A stretch of DNA of 64,000 nt from positions 18,091,038-18,155,037 of the forward strand of contig CM019227.1 of the NCBI GenBank assembly GCA_009741485.1, given 5' to 3'. Below, in pieces: positions 1 through 10,388 of this stretch. This DNA comes from Malurus cyaneus samueli. Lineage: Eukaryota > Chordata > Aves > Passeriformes > Maluridae. Position numbers and translations under genes: made by a program. The notes beneath the pieces are model-generated. The model was not told the DNA's origin. It ran no database searches and worked only from the letters and a program-made list of their open reading frames with translations. Positions within the stretch are counted from its first letter, which is position 1. Each line of letters starts with the position of its first letter.

Positions 1-889
1 ACCTGAGTCTTCTATTGTATTAACTTCTCCAATTTTGTTTGGCAAGATTCATAAAAGGTACGTTACCTGCAAAGAGTGAAGGAATCGTTTACAATAGACA
101 GAACAGAAAGCAAGGCATTAATGTAACTTTTGAGGAATAATGTGTACCATTCTAGTGCTCCGTGTTCATGAAGGATGCATTAAAGCTATGGTATGTGCAG
201 GGAAAAGCTCTGAGGTTGATCGCAGGAATGGACAGCATATTATAAGAGTTCATAAAAGCTAAGTAAGCCCAACCGTCTCTTCTGGCTTAGGAGGACCATA
301 AATATGGAAGAGGATATAATATTCTACTCAGTTTGACCGTGTGAAAAACAGCCGTGGTAGCTTGTTGAAGTAGTCATTGGAGCGGAGGTCTGGGGATGAA
401 GGAGACGGCGCACGGCTGCCGCCTGCCACGGGGTGCGGGCAGATGTAGGGCCCCAGCCACCGGGGTGAGGCCCTGGCCCCCCGACGAGGGTGTGTCGCTG
501 GTTATGCTGCCAGGTATGTGGGCGTTTGAACTGAGGTTCTGGACACCCAGAAAATAATTTACGGTAAGGTTTTGATAGTCACCTAACCTTCAATTATGAG
601 ATGTAAGAGTGGAAGCCTTCATTTAAGACTGGTGTGTTTAAGAAAAACAACACTTTTACATTGAGATGATAACAACCTGGAGATGATAACCCAACCGTGG
701 CCACGATTGTAGATGATATGGCCGAAGCCCGCCTGGAGTACCCATTTCATGTGGCTTTTAGGCAGTAATAGTGTAAGAATATGGTAGCCATAGATACGGC
801 TAGCGATAGGTATCTAATCGTGTATTTCACGAATTACGAATACTGAGGTATGAAAGGAGACCCTCTGTTGTATTCCACCGTCACCTAGT
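1..889. other. Unassigned leftmost DNA
   Basis: No exon, repeat family or RNA gene is recognised here. The stretch is AT-leaning with a short GC-rich patch near 380-500. Short open frames show no family resemblance and no splice-site pairs of note. Confidence 0.5.
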
Positions 890-1240
890 TTCTAATCCCG
901 TGTGTTCAAAAGCCCGACACTGGAGGGGTGTGTCAACTAGGGCAGGTTGCTTAGGGCTGCATCCAGCTGTGTTTTGAGTACGTCCAAGGATGGAACCTCT
1001 CTTGCAACCTGGTCCATGGTTTGATCATTCACACTCACTCACAAAGAGTAATAAAAATTGTGTTTGTGCTCAAGATGAAATTTTATGTGTTTTACGTTGT
1101 GACTCAATTGGCCCTCATGACTCTGGATGTCGACCTTCTACAAACCCAGAGTCCCCTGGATTTTCACTCTTTTTGTATTCACTCATCCCTTCAATTCAAG
1201 AATTACTTACACACTTCAAAGCCCTTGGACGAGGTTCCAC
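890..1240 (-). mobile_element. CR1 LINE fragment, degraded
   Basis: The run around 935-1030 follows the CR1 pattern read on the opposite strand (AGGGCAGGTTGCTTAGGGC, then a block resembling 'tccagggatgg...' and 'caacctg'). It differs from the consensus more than the CR1 copies further right, so it is an old insertion. The ends are approximate. Short ORFs across it are not genes. Confidence 0.6.
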
Positions 1241-1599
1241 CCTGAGCCATCTTCATCCCTAGGGTCGAGAAGGAGACCTCAGGAAAAGCCTCCTCGCTCC
1301 GTCCCCCATGACAAGGCTTGCTTTTCTAGTCAGCTCCCTGAGCCTATCGCATTAGGGATAGACAGCGGGGATCACCCCTTGGTGAGTTATTACAAAGAGG
1401 CCGATTCGCTGCACGCGCCCCACTATTGCGCGTGCCCCTAGTAATTGGTGTACTAGATGAGCGTGTTGTCCCGTCCTTCTGCCGCGTTCATGTCCGGTGC
1501 GCCTGCTGGTCGCAAGGGTTGCTGTGGAAAAAGCGTGATGCCCTATGTGGAGTGGATTTAAGGCCGAAGGCGTCATGAGATCGGGCGGAGTTTTGGAAT
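1241..1599. other. Unassigned DNA
   Basis: Nothing recognisable. CpG dinucleotides are unusually frequent at 1400-1580 compared with the flanks, but no promoter elements or exon structure can be argued. Confidence 0.4.
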
Positions 1600-1779
1600 T
1601 TTATTTGTGAAACACTTCTCCGTCCAAGAGGGGAAGCTGACTGCCACACTAAGGCTTAGTGCCCCCCCGCTTCCCATCAATGCTTCATTGCATTGGCAAG
1701 TAAAAGGCCCTATTAAAGAGTTAGAAAGTAAAGCAATTAATAAAACAAAACAACCCGGAACCCGGTCCAGGGACTCGCT

Positions 1780-2002
1780 TTCCCTAGCACTGATCCCCGG
1801 GGTACACCACCTGTGTCTTGCCTCCAGCTGTACTTCATGCCACACTCTCAGCTTGGCCATTCTTGTTTTCAATCCATCTCACTGTTCACTGATAAACCCA
1901 TACATGGTTAACTTGCCTGTGAGGATATTAAACAGAGACAGTGTCAAGGGCCTTTCTAAAATCACAAAGAGTTTCAAGAAGTTTTCAAGGAAAGGCTGTT
2001 AA
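1780..2002 (-). mobile_element. CR1 reverse-transcriptase remnant
   Basis: Read on the minus strand, 1990-1920 gives a block equivalent to the CR1 reverse-transcriptase motif K-A-(F/L)-D-T-V-S. A little further on, in another frame, comes T-V-R-W-I-E-N, also a CR1 RT block. The frame change between the two and an in-frame stop show it is dead. The + strand ORF covering this stretch is an antisense shadow. Confidence 0.7.
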
Positions 2003-3040
2003 CAACACAAAGTACAGTAACATGGCAGCATCTAGGGGGGGGTGGACCGCCGTGCTGGAGTAATGGAGGCGACGAGGTCTACACCGTTTATCGAGCTGCA
2101 GCCCCGAGTTGAGAGTCCGGTGGCCCTAGGTGCCTGGGGTGACAGACCCTCACAGGGGAACCTCATATAAACATTCTGTTAAGAATCATCCGAGAACGAA
2201 GTTAAATATATTCTCTACTGCTTTCTTTCTCCCAGACTAGCAGGCGACATGGTCATGGGGAAAGCGTCTGAAAGAGAAATGTGGTCTACTGCCAAAAGTT
2301 ATCTTCCAGTCTTGTTTGTGTACAACAGCGGTTCGTCTAAAAGTGTTTGAGGTAAAGCTCCTGGTCGTAGAGGAGAGCAATGCCAGAGGCGGCCGCAAGG
2401 AATTACAGAATCCCAGACGCCTAGAAAATAAATGCACACTAACTCCACCTACGGTGGTATTTGTAGTTACAAGAATAGTTACTCTTTGAGTGGACCATCG
2501 CGCTCGTGTACAAAATAGATGATCACTCGTTGTTTGGTATTAGGCTGCTTGTCGGCCAATGTAGTTCCTGTGGAGTGTGATGTGTAGAAACAATTCAGCC
2601 CCAGCCAAGCATCCAACCCCAGGATTTCAATGCCCTTTTCCCAGATATTTTTTCTATGCTGTCAATACTACCACCACAAAAGAATTCTCTGTGTGCCTAG
2701 TGGATAAAGCTGACTTTTGGAAACAGGATTCTTGGATATTTAAATTACAGGAAGAGTGGAATCCACCACTTGATAAGAAAATTTTTTTGGAAGATATTGG
2801 TTGGTGAGCTTCAAGAGGTAGCTAGATTTATGGCCTTGTTGCGTGGGGTCTATGGATGTTTGGAAGTGCTTCCTAGGGCATGTTCTTTGCTAAGAAACTC
2901 AGTCCTTTACCGAGGATGGTGTCAAGAGTTCTGTACCAAGAGCTGCCGTCCAGTGTGTCCTTCGCCCCTCCAGGGTATACTAACTCATATCACCCCTGAA
3001 CTGATATTTCCTCCCTAACACAATATTGTAATTGGATCAG
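2003..3040. other. Unassigned DNA
   Basis: No recognisable gene or repeat. The two short + strand ORFs at 2577-3018 have no domain, no plausible splice sites and no detectable similarity to a family I know. Confidence 0.4.
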
Positions 3041-3499
3041 CAAAAATATGTTGTTTCCCATCTTTCCTTACCCAGCCATTTCCCTCACCTGTCTCTTTTC
3101 CATTTTTATTTTTATGGATTCACTTGGGTGAATTTCCTGCCAGGTTCTCAGGTTTTCCCGTCAATGGGGGGTGGACAGAGGGTGCAGAGCAGGTTCTGCA
3201 GCCCCCACCAGCCCCTATAACAAGTTTAGAACCAGTCCAATCCCAGGCAGGGAGGTTTATAACCCTGTTAACCTTTCACTGCAGTTGACACCCAAAGTGG
3301 GGCCTCAGTCCCCGACAGAGCAGATCACCCACCTCAGGGGAAGTAGGGAGGAGGAGGAGGGAAGGGTTCCTTGTGGGAGAGGTATTGCCACACCTTGGAC
3401 CTACTGGGGTGGAAATGGAAATGAAGGCACTGGTTTGAGCTTTCCTGTGGGATTGTGTTTAAATGCATTAATCCACTCAGTGGGTACATTCCAAAGGGA
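3041..3499 (+). repeat. Direct duplication, copy A
   Basis: This stretch is nearly identical to 4631-5089 in the same orientation. The differences are mainly one- or two-base indels (for example 'cccctataac' here against 'cccctaataac' in copy B) plus a few substitutions. Copy A ends about 120 bases before the first N gap. An indel-dominated difference beside a gap suggests an unmerged duplicate contig end rather than an old duplication, though a recent true duplication is possible. Confidence 0.85.
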
Positions 3500-3620
3500 T
3501 TTTGGATGTAAATGCGGTTAAGGGAACAAAAAGAACACTCTATATGTGAGAGGAAGAATATGCTTCACAAGAACCTCTCCCAAAGCCAAGATGAAAACAA
3601 ACCCCCTCTATCCTCTCTTC

Positions 3621-3668
3621 NNNNNNNNNNNNNNNNNNNNNNNNNNNNNNNNNNNNNNNNNNNNNNNN
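3621..3668. other. Assembly gap (48 N)
   Basis: A run of 48 undetermined bases. It lies between the two copies of the 459-bp direct duplication, so the copies may be alternative versions of one locus. ORFs running through it are meaningless. Confidence 0.99.
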
Positions 3669-4630
3669 CTGATGTTGTGGGGCTGTGCGGTGTGTATGGG
3701 ACCAGCACCGTCACCTCTTGTTGTCTAGACGGAACTCTTGGGGTCCCCTGGACTTCCGTGGCTCCACGGGGCTGCCAAGCGAGACAAAAATGCTCAAACC
3801 CCATTAACTACCTCACAGATCTGCACAAATGCTGGAGTTTTGGGTTGAGCCCTCCCTCGGCTTTGTTGTCTGGGCTGTGGAAGGAGAGGGGTGGTCAGCC
3901 CTGTGCCAGGGGACCGTCCCCCACATGTGACGGCTGCCAGATGTGCTGGCTGGTGTCCGGCTGTCTGCCGGCTCCGTCGGGACGCGGCGGAGGATGGCGA
4001 GCAGATGGCGGGGAGATAACACCTCGCCAGAACTCCGATAAGGATGACCCCGCTCTGCCGCTGATTAAAAGCTTAATTTTGGAGTTTGAAATAGGAATTT
4101 AATAAACAAACACGAGCCGTCAGCGGGACCTCGCCCGGCAGCATCAGGGCGGGGGGTGGTGACCGCCGCGGCTGGAGCAGCGGCTCATCCCTCACTGCCG
4201 GTTTGTCCCGGTGGCGGTGCCGGTGTGACCCCACCGGGCACTCCCGAACGGCTTTGCTCCTCCACACTGCGGCTGCTGGAAGCTCTGAGAAAGTTTTGCA
4301 GCGGTGGTTCCTGTGCAGGAGCTTTGCCAGAGCCAGCAGGGAATAAATCAGCCCTGAAGGTGCCGCCAGCGCCGGGCAGGTGTCGTGGCTGGACCACGCT
4401 CTGTGTGCTCGGGGTGGGTTTGGATTCACTGCCAGCTCCTCACCAGGCACAGCCGAGTGCAAGACTGGCCCGGCACTTCCACCAATCCTCTTGGAATTAT
4501 TGTTGCTGTGTGTTTATGGCTTGTGCTGGGGTCTGGATTGGAGCTCAGGGATGTTTGCAGCTCAGGGATGGGTCAAAGCTCTTCCCAAGAGCTGCGTTTC
4601 CAGCTCAGCAACATATCCAGAAATATTTCC
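3669..4630. other. Intergenic DNA, with one AT-rich island
   Basis: GC-rich sequence without a recognisable gene. At 4040-4110 it includes a compact AT-rich block with a 'ctgattaaaagcttaatttt' core and a nearby 'aatttaataaacaaacac' core, which stands out from its surroundings and could be a regulatory element. No exon is supported. Confidence 0.4.
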
Positions 4631-5089
4631 CAAAAATATGTTGGTTTCCCATCTTTCCTTACCCAGCCATTTCCCTCACCTGTCTCTTTCCATTTTTATT
4701 TTTATGGATTCACTTGGGTGAATTTCCTGCCATGGTTCTCAGGTTTTCCCCTGTCAATGGGGGGTGGACAGAGGGTGCAGAGCAGGTTCTGCAGCCCCCA
4801 CCAGCCCCTAATAACAAGTTTAGAACCAGTCCAATCCCAGGCAGGGAGGTTTATAACCCTGTTAACCTTTCACTGCAGTTGACACCCAAAGTGGGGCCTC
4901 AGTCCCCGAGCAGAGCAGATCACCCACCTCAGGGGAAGGGGGGAGGAGGAGGAGGGAAGGGTTCCTTGTAGGAGAGGTATTGCCACACCTTGGACCTACT
5001 GGGGTGGAAATGAAGGCACTGGTTTGAGCTTTCCCGTGGGATTGTGTTTAAATTGCATTAATTCCCATCTCAGTGGGTACATCCAAGGG
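4631..5089 (+). repeat. Direct duplication, copy B
   Basis: Partner of 3041-3499. Both copies begin with 'caaaaatatgtt' and end just after 'cagtgggtacat'. Copy B looks like the better-quality version because A carries small deletions relative to it. The 271-residue ORF that runs through here has no recognisable domain. Confidence 0.85.
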
Positions 5090-6300
5090 CTGGAGCAGAT
5101 GTTGGGGGATGTTCAGCTTGGCCGGGCTCTGGCATGAACACCTTCTCTAAAAACTTCTGGCAGACCAAGCCAAACCTCCCTTCTACCTTAAACACTCTCC
5201 CCTAATTACTTAAAGGCTAATTGAAGAGGTTCTTTTTGCGTTTTCCTCAACCAAAACCTTCTGGAGCAGCACAGAAGAGCTGTGTGTTGGTGTCCATGGG
5301 AAAACTCTGTAATCCTTGTCGTGGTTTATCCTCCTCATGCCCCAGCAGCCTCCAAGAGCAGCTCTGCCAGGCAGGTGCCCATGGATTGGCCATCTTCTCC
5401 CTGGGCAAGAGACCCCTCCAGAAAATGCTCCACCACTGTTGGCTTGATGCATAATTGTCAGGTGGCAGCAGCTTCCTTCAGGAAGTCCCTCTCTGCCTGG
5501 GGGTGGAGGTGATGGGCAGCAGAAATCTGACTTCCAGACAGCAAAGGTTCATTGGGATGAATCCCTCGTGCTGAAGAAACCCACTGGCTGAGAAGAATGA
5601 TGGCAAATGGGGTTGAAGTCTGGAGGAGGGTGATAAAAGGGGTTGAAGAACAAAAAAGCCTGGCCAGCAGTGAGAGGCAGCACCTCCACCTGCCTGAGGT
5701 CTTGGTGGGCTGGTGGTGCAGATGTTCTGGGGGGAGGAGCCTTCCTCCCTGAGGAGTGAGGATGAGCATCAGCCTCAGGTGGAGACACCCTCCTCCAGGA
5801 GAAGGGAGCAAGCTTTAGAAAACTGCCCTGGCATCAGATAGTCCCTGTCTCTCCATCTCCAGGTCTGGCCCAGGAGGGAGCGAGGGGTGACTCCCCACAA
5901 AAGGAGCCCCCTCTGACCTGTGCAGCTGGAGCGGGTCAGAGGAAATGTTTGAAGGAGTGCTGGGGTCCACACGGTCCTTGGGAGGAGAGAAGTGCTGTGG
6001 GATGTGGGACAGATTGCAGGCCTGCTGTGGGGATGAGGAGCGCAGGTCTGGAGGAGCAGTGTCACCCCCCGGGGCTGGCAGCATCCCTGCACTGCTGTCA
6101 CCCTCTGCCCACCTGCAGGGGGGTGCCCAGGAGGGGCTGAGCCCAGGGCTGGGATGGGAGCATGGAATTGCCCATCCCTGAGTGCTCTGTGCAGGACCTG
6201 CCTGCTGCCTTCACCAGTAAATCCAGCACTGTGGTTTCCTTTGGGTGCAAGCTCCTCCTGGGGTGGTTCCAGCTGGGCATGAGAGGAAATGTCTCTGATG
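5090..6300. other. Intergenic DNA
   Basis: No recognisable gene. Several short overlapping ORFs occur on both strands, as expected in GC-rich DNA, and none has a domain. Confidence 0.45.
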
Positions 6301-6475
6301 GGAACATTCAGCTGTTGGAATCACCTCCCCAGCAAAGTGTTGAATCCCCCAGTGTCGGATGCTTTCAAGATACAGCTGGGCAGGGCTCTAGGCTGTCCTA
6401 GGCCTTGCTTTTGACAAGAAAGGTTGCACCAGGTGCTCCTTGAGGCCCCTTCCACCCTGGTGTTCTGCGATTGTT
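6301..6475 (+). mobile_element. CR1 LINE 3' fragment
   Basis: The end of this stretch reads 'cttgaggccccttccaccct' then 'ggtgttctgcgatt', the degraded sense-strand 3' terminus of a CR1 element (consensus form: cccttccaacc...ttctatgattc). The 5' limit is approximate. Confidence 0.6.
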
Positions 6476-7053
6476 TGTTCCCTCTTCTGTTCAGACTTGT
6501 CTGTGACCATCCCTGATCTCCTGAGCTCATCTGAAGTGGCTTCACGGGTGTTATTACGAGAACGCCGTGGGCTGCACTGGGACCGTAGGCAGCTCCTTCC
6601 CAGCTCCAGAGCAGCTGACTGATTTTCTGATTTGTCCCCAATGCTTTGTAGCTGATCTTGCAAGCAGAAGAGTTGCATTTTCCCGTTTTCTAATCAGATG
6701 TAAAAGCCTCTGCAGCCTACACTGATTTTGTTGTGCCATGAAATGAACTCCCTCAATGATGATCCAGCACCCCTTCTGCTGCCTGGGCAGCCTGTGGCTC
6801 CCACTGCCACTCCCCCATTCGGTGGGATGATGGCAGAGACGTGACCCAGTGCCCTGCTGGGGTCAGCCCTCCCACCTGCAAGCTCCTTAATGCCACTTTC
6901 CGGAGCTGACAACCCTCAGACAGATCTCACTTCCACTGCAGGATGTCTTTCCACCTCTAATTCCCACCCACGCAAACCTACTTGGACCATGCTCCTCCTC
7001 TCAGCCGTGCACAGAGGCTCCTTGCAGGCTCAGGGATGCTGCTGTCAGAACAG
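6476..7053. other. Intergenic DNA
   Basis: Nothing recognisable; no exon or regulatory motif can be supported. Confidence 0.4.
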
Positions 7054-7150
7054 CTTCCCTTCCCTTCCCTTCCCTTCCCTTCCCTTCCCTTCCCTTCCCT
7101 TCCCTTCCCTTCCCTTCCCTTCCCTTCCCTTCCCTTCCCTTCCCTTCCCT
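7054..7150 (+). repeat. (CCCTT)n simple repeat
   Basis: About 19 uninterrupted CTTCC units. Homopurine on one strand and homopyrimidine on the other, it has the symmetry needed for triplex (H-DNA) formation. The repeated Ser/Leu/Pro or Arg/Glu/Gly/Lys peptides predicted here are products of the repeat, not proteins. Confidence 0.98.
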
Positions 7151-7824
7151 TTTTGGATGATCTGTCCTGGCTGAATCACCAGGATCACCCGGGATGGTCA
7201 CTGTGGGACCTTGGCCATGGGGTCTGGCCGTGCCTGGGCTCAGCTGCTCCTCACCCCTGGTTCCTGGCTTGGCCTTGACGTTGGGGCTGGAATAACTGGG
7301 ATGACCCCAAGTCTTGGTTCATGACAGCAATTTTTAGGCACAGCAAGATATGGAATACATCCACATTTTGGGTTACACCCACCTGAGCAGGCGGGCTGGG
7401 AGGGGCTGTTTGGCTGGGGAGAGCACTCTCTGAGCCTCTCAGTCTCAAATGGAAGTGCTTTTCACAAGAGATGAGCCTTGAGTGATGTCTTCCCATGGGA
7501 TTTTGCATTTCTGCTGGACAAGTTGACCATGTGGTGCCAACGATCCCAATGACATTAAATCCATTCCCTCCCCTTGTGGTGCAGCTGTCCCCAGCTCTGT
7601 TTGTTTGTTTTTGTCTGGCTAGGAAGTCTTTGGGTCCCCTGGACTTTGTGCCCCAACAGAACTGTTTAACCCTGAGTGAGGAAATGGTTCCCTGAGATGC
7701 AGAAATCAGGGTAGGTGCATTACTGAATTGCCAGGCAGGAAATGTTTTTGTTTTCTCTCAAATTCTGGGTTGGGCTGGCCTGGCTCCAGTGAGCTTTTTT
7801 GCAGCCCCTCTGAAACTGGTCACA
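7151..7824. other. Intergenic DNA
   Basis: No recognised gene or repeat. Confidence 0.4.
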
Positions 7825-8060
7825 GAAGTCATCCCAGAATCACAGAATGCCTTGGGTTGGAAGGGATTTGAAGGATCATCTCATTCCACTGCCTCTCTTG
7901 GGGTTGGGCCCCATCGAAGATGGCCTTGGAGATTTCCAGGGAAGGGGCAGCCACAGCTTCTCTGGACAACCTGTGCCAGAGCTTCGACTTTATGCCATTG
8001 CCATTGCCCCAGTGTTGTGCAATCCCTTTCCTCCAGCAGCACTGATTTATTCCAGCCAAG
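7825..8060 (-). mobile_element. CR1 LINE 3' fragment
   Basis: 'cagaatcacagaatgccttg' followed by 'ggttggaagggatttgaagg' is the reverse complement of the CR1 3' end. The internal block 'cagccacagcttctctgg' is also typical. The insertion is in minus orientation and truncated at its 5' end, as is usual for LINEs. Confidence 0.85.
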
Positions 8061-10225
8061 GAATCGAGGGAGTGATTGTGAGACAATGCCTTAGCAGAGT
8101 CCCAGAGGCCCTCGGGAGGCTGTGTGGGGTATTTTGGAGGTGGGATGGAAATGTCTCTTCCCATGGATGGTTCTTGGTGCATCAGAGGACTTGGAGTGTG
8201 ACCCTGAGTGTGAGTGGCAGGAGCCTCTGGGTGAGGGTGCCCAGGAAGGTCACCCCAAGCTGGGCACGGTGCCACGGTGCTCCTGACCCATGGGAGCTGT
8301 GCCCTGGTGTGGAACAACTCTGGTTCTAGAACAGGTACAGAGAGCAGGTTCCACACCCCAGCGCTGAATTTTTGTGTGTGTTCTGCCACAAAATCTCCTG
8401 GCCAGCCTTGAATGAGCCACTGAGAGCCAGAGCTGGTGGTCAGCAGGTGTTAGAACCTCCTGCCTTAATTTTGATCTCTGCTCCCCCTGTTCATTTTCTG
8501 TGGGATGGCTGGAGAAGGAGCATCTCTCTGCTGTTGGATCATGGGATGGGCAGGTTTGTGAGGGGCTGGGCAGGTTTGTGAGGCTCCTGAAGGCTGCAGC
8601 ACCAGCAGATTGGGAGGCACCACCAGGCACCACCCCTCGTGTTGTCAGCATTTTTAACTCTATGCTCCTGCTCCAAGACTTATTTCAATTCCTTTTATAG
8701 TTTCACCCATCCCTGCTTATACATGGTAATGTTAAGTAAAGCTGACTGATACAGTTTTACTCAGCTTCTATATTTTATTTTTCAAGAAAAAGTAATTTTT
8801 CCGTTGGAAAAAAAACAATTTTTCAATGAGTTTCCAAACTCATTTTTCTAGCAGTGAATGAAAAATTGGACAAACAAGTGAGGCATGTGCTTTGGTCAAA
8901 GCCTCAACATGGGCCTGAATCAGATGTGGGCACATCCTGCTGCACTGGGGTGTGCAGAGTGTATCTCCAGATGCATCTACATTTGTCAAGTTGGCATTAT
9001 TTATCCAAATATTAATTTTTCAGCTAGATTAATCAATTTTTAGGAAATCTTTGTCTACCTAAAGGTCCAATCTAGTCAGATTTCTTATTTCCTCTGAATG
9101 CCCTCAAATGGAAGCCTTTAAAAAAAGAGAGACTAAATGCAGGAGAAGTTTTCCCATTGAAGCCCCTTGCAAAGTGAGACCTCCCACAGCCATCAGGGAG
9201 CTCCTGGTGATAAAATCAGTTGTTCCCACGTGGGAACAGCAATCTCCAGCAGCATCAAACCCAAGGAATGATTTGGCGAGGAGTCTGCAGGGCCAGGCAG
9301 GCACGTCCACAGCGGAGGTTCAGACCCTGCTAACGAGGCCAAGGGAACTAATGGGGTCTGGCCAGGAGCCTGCAGAGACACTGTGGGAACAGCACCAGGA
9401 GGACACCGGTGCTGGAGTCAGGGCCAAATCTGTGACCTGAAATGTCCCCCAGGGCTGGTTGGGATGCAGGAGCTGTGTCCTCCTGAAGCTCCAGGGAGCA
9501 TGTTCCCCAGGAATTTTTCTTCTCAGGAAAGATCACCAGATCTTTTCCCCCGAGACCACATCCCTGCTCCTCCCAAACCCTGAGGTGGGTTGTGCCAGGT
9601 CCATGCCCATTCGCTGGCAAACCTTGGGTAATCTTTTCCCACCCCTACACCCCCACATCTCCCAGGACAGCATTCCTACTGCTTCCCCAGAGGGATGATG
9701 GGCATCAAGACAGGGACAGAGGAGGCTGTTCAGAGACAAATCAGGCTTCTGACCTCCCAGCACACGGGGGAGCAGCTCAACTTGCTCTGCACCAAGAAGC
9801 AAATACTGTGGGCTAGAAAAGATGTGAAAAGGAAAAAAAACGAACAGCAACCCTAAAGCCCCTAAGTGGTACAGTCTGTTATTGCTTCCAAAGCTTTGCT
9901 GTGGATTTTAATCCTTTAGGGATGGAGAGTGCACTCGTCCCGCACCGAGCGCTGCCCTTCGTCCCTGGAGGGGCCATTCCCAATGATGCATCCCAGGAAT
10001 TCCCATGTTTTGCCTGGGATGAGGGGCCAGCCCTGCCTGGGGTTGGCTGAGCTCGGCGCACCGCCAGAGGAGGGCTGTGGCGATGGGCCACGCAGGCCTT
10101 GGGCGGCTCTCCTGCGCCTGCGTCAGCTTTAATCTAAAGTTGGAGACTCTTCTTGAGCTGAATCTCGTGTAAGTTCGGGAGTAATAAACATGCATACGGG
10201 ACACTCACCCGTCGATGCCTCACGA
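8061..10225. other. Upstream DNA of the STXBP4-like gene
   Basis: No coding exon is recognised. CpG dinucleotides become more frequent at 9930-10110, so a promoter or untranslated first exon could lie there, but no TATA box, initiator or donor site can be fixed. AT-rich DNA at 8700-9080 holds nothing else identifiable. Confidence 0.35.
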
Positions 10226-10317
10226 CCTCCCCCCTTTTTCTTCCCTTCCTACTTTCTTTTCCTCCTCCATCTACTTTACACTCATCCTGCCAAATCAAAG
10301 TGGCTGGTGCCTGGCAG
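10226..10317 (+). promoter_or_regulatory. Polypyrimidine tract and likely splice acceptor before the first coding exon
   Basis: A long C/T run (10226-10285) is followed by 'gtgcctggcag' ending at 10317. This is the arrangement of a 3' splice site. It suggests that the exon with the start codon is not the first exon, and that an untranslated exon lies upstream, perhaps in the CpG-richer stretch near 10 kb or outside the window. Confidence 0.45.
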
Positions 10318-10341
10318 GGCTGGGCTGCCAGCACCAGCAAG

Positions 10342-10388
10342 ATGCCCGCGGTCTCTATCCTTTACAAGGGAGCCATCATCATCAGCAG
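10342..10388 (+). CDS. STXBP4-like, first coding exon
   Basis: Encodes residues 1-16, [15 protein letters not shown] plus two bases of an Arg codon. The ATG has A at -3, a good Kozak context. The donor is AG|gtaacc at 10389. No earlier ATG lies in this frame back through the pyrimidine tract, which is why this start was chosen. The exon itself probably begins near 10318 after a splice acceptor. Start assignment is moderate because the peptide is short; the phase (AG|G = Arg) fits exon 2 exactly. Confidence 0.6.
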
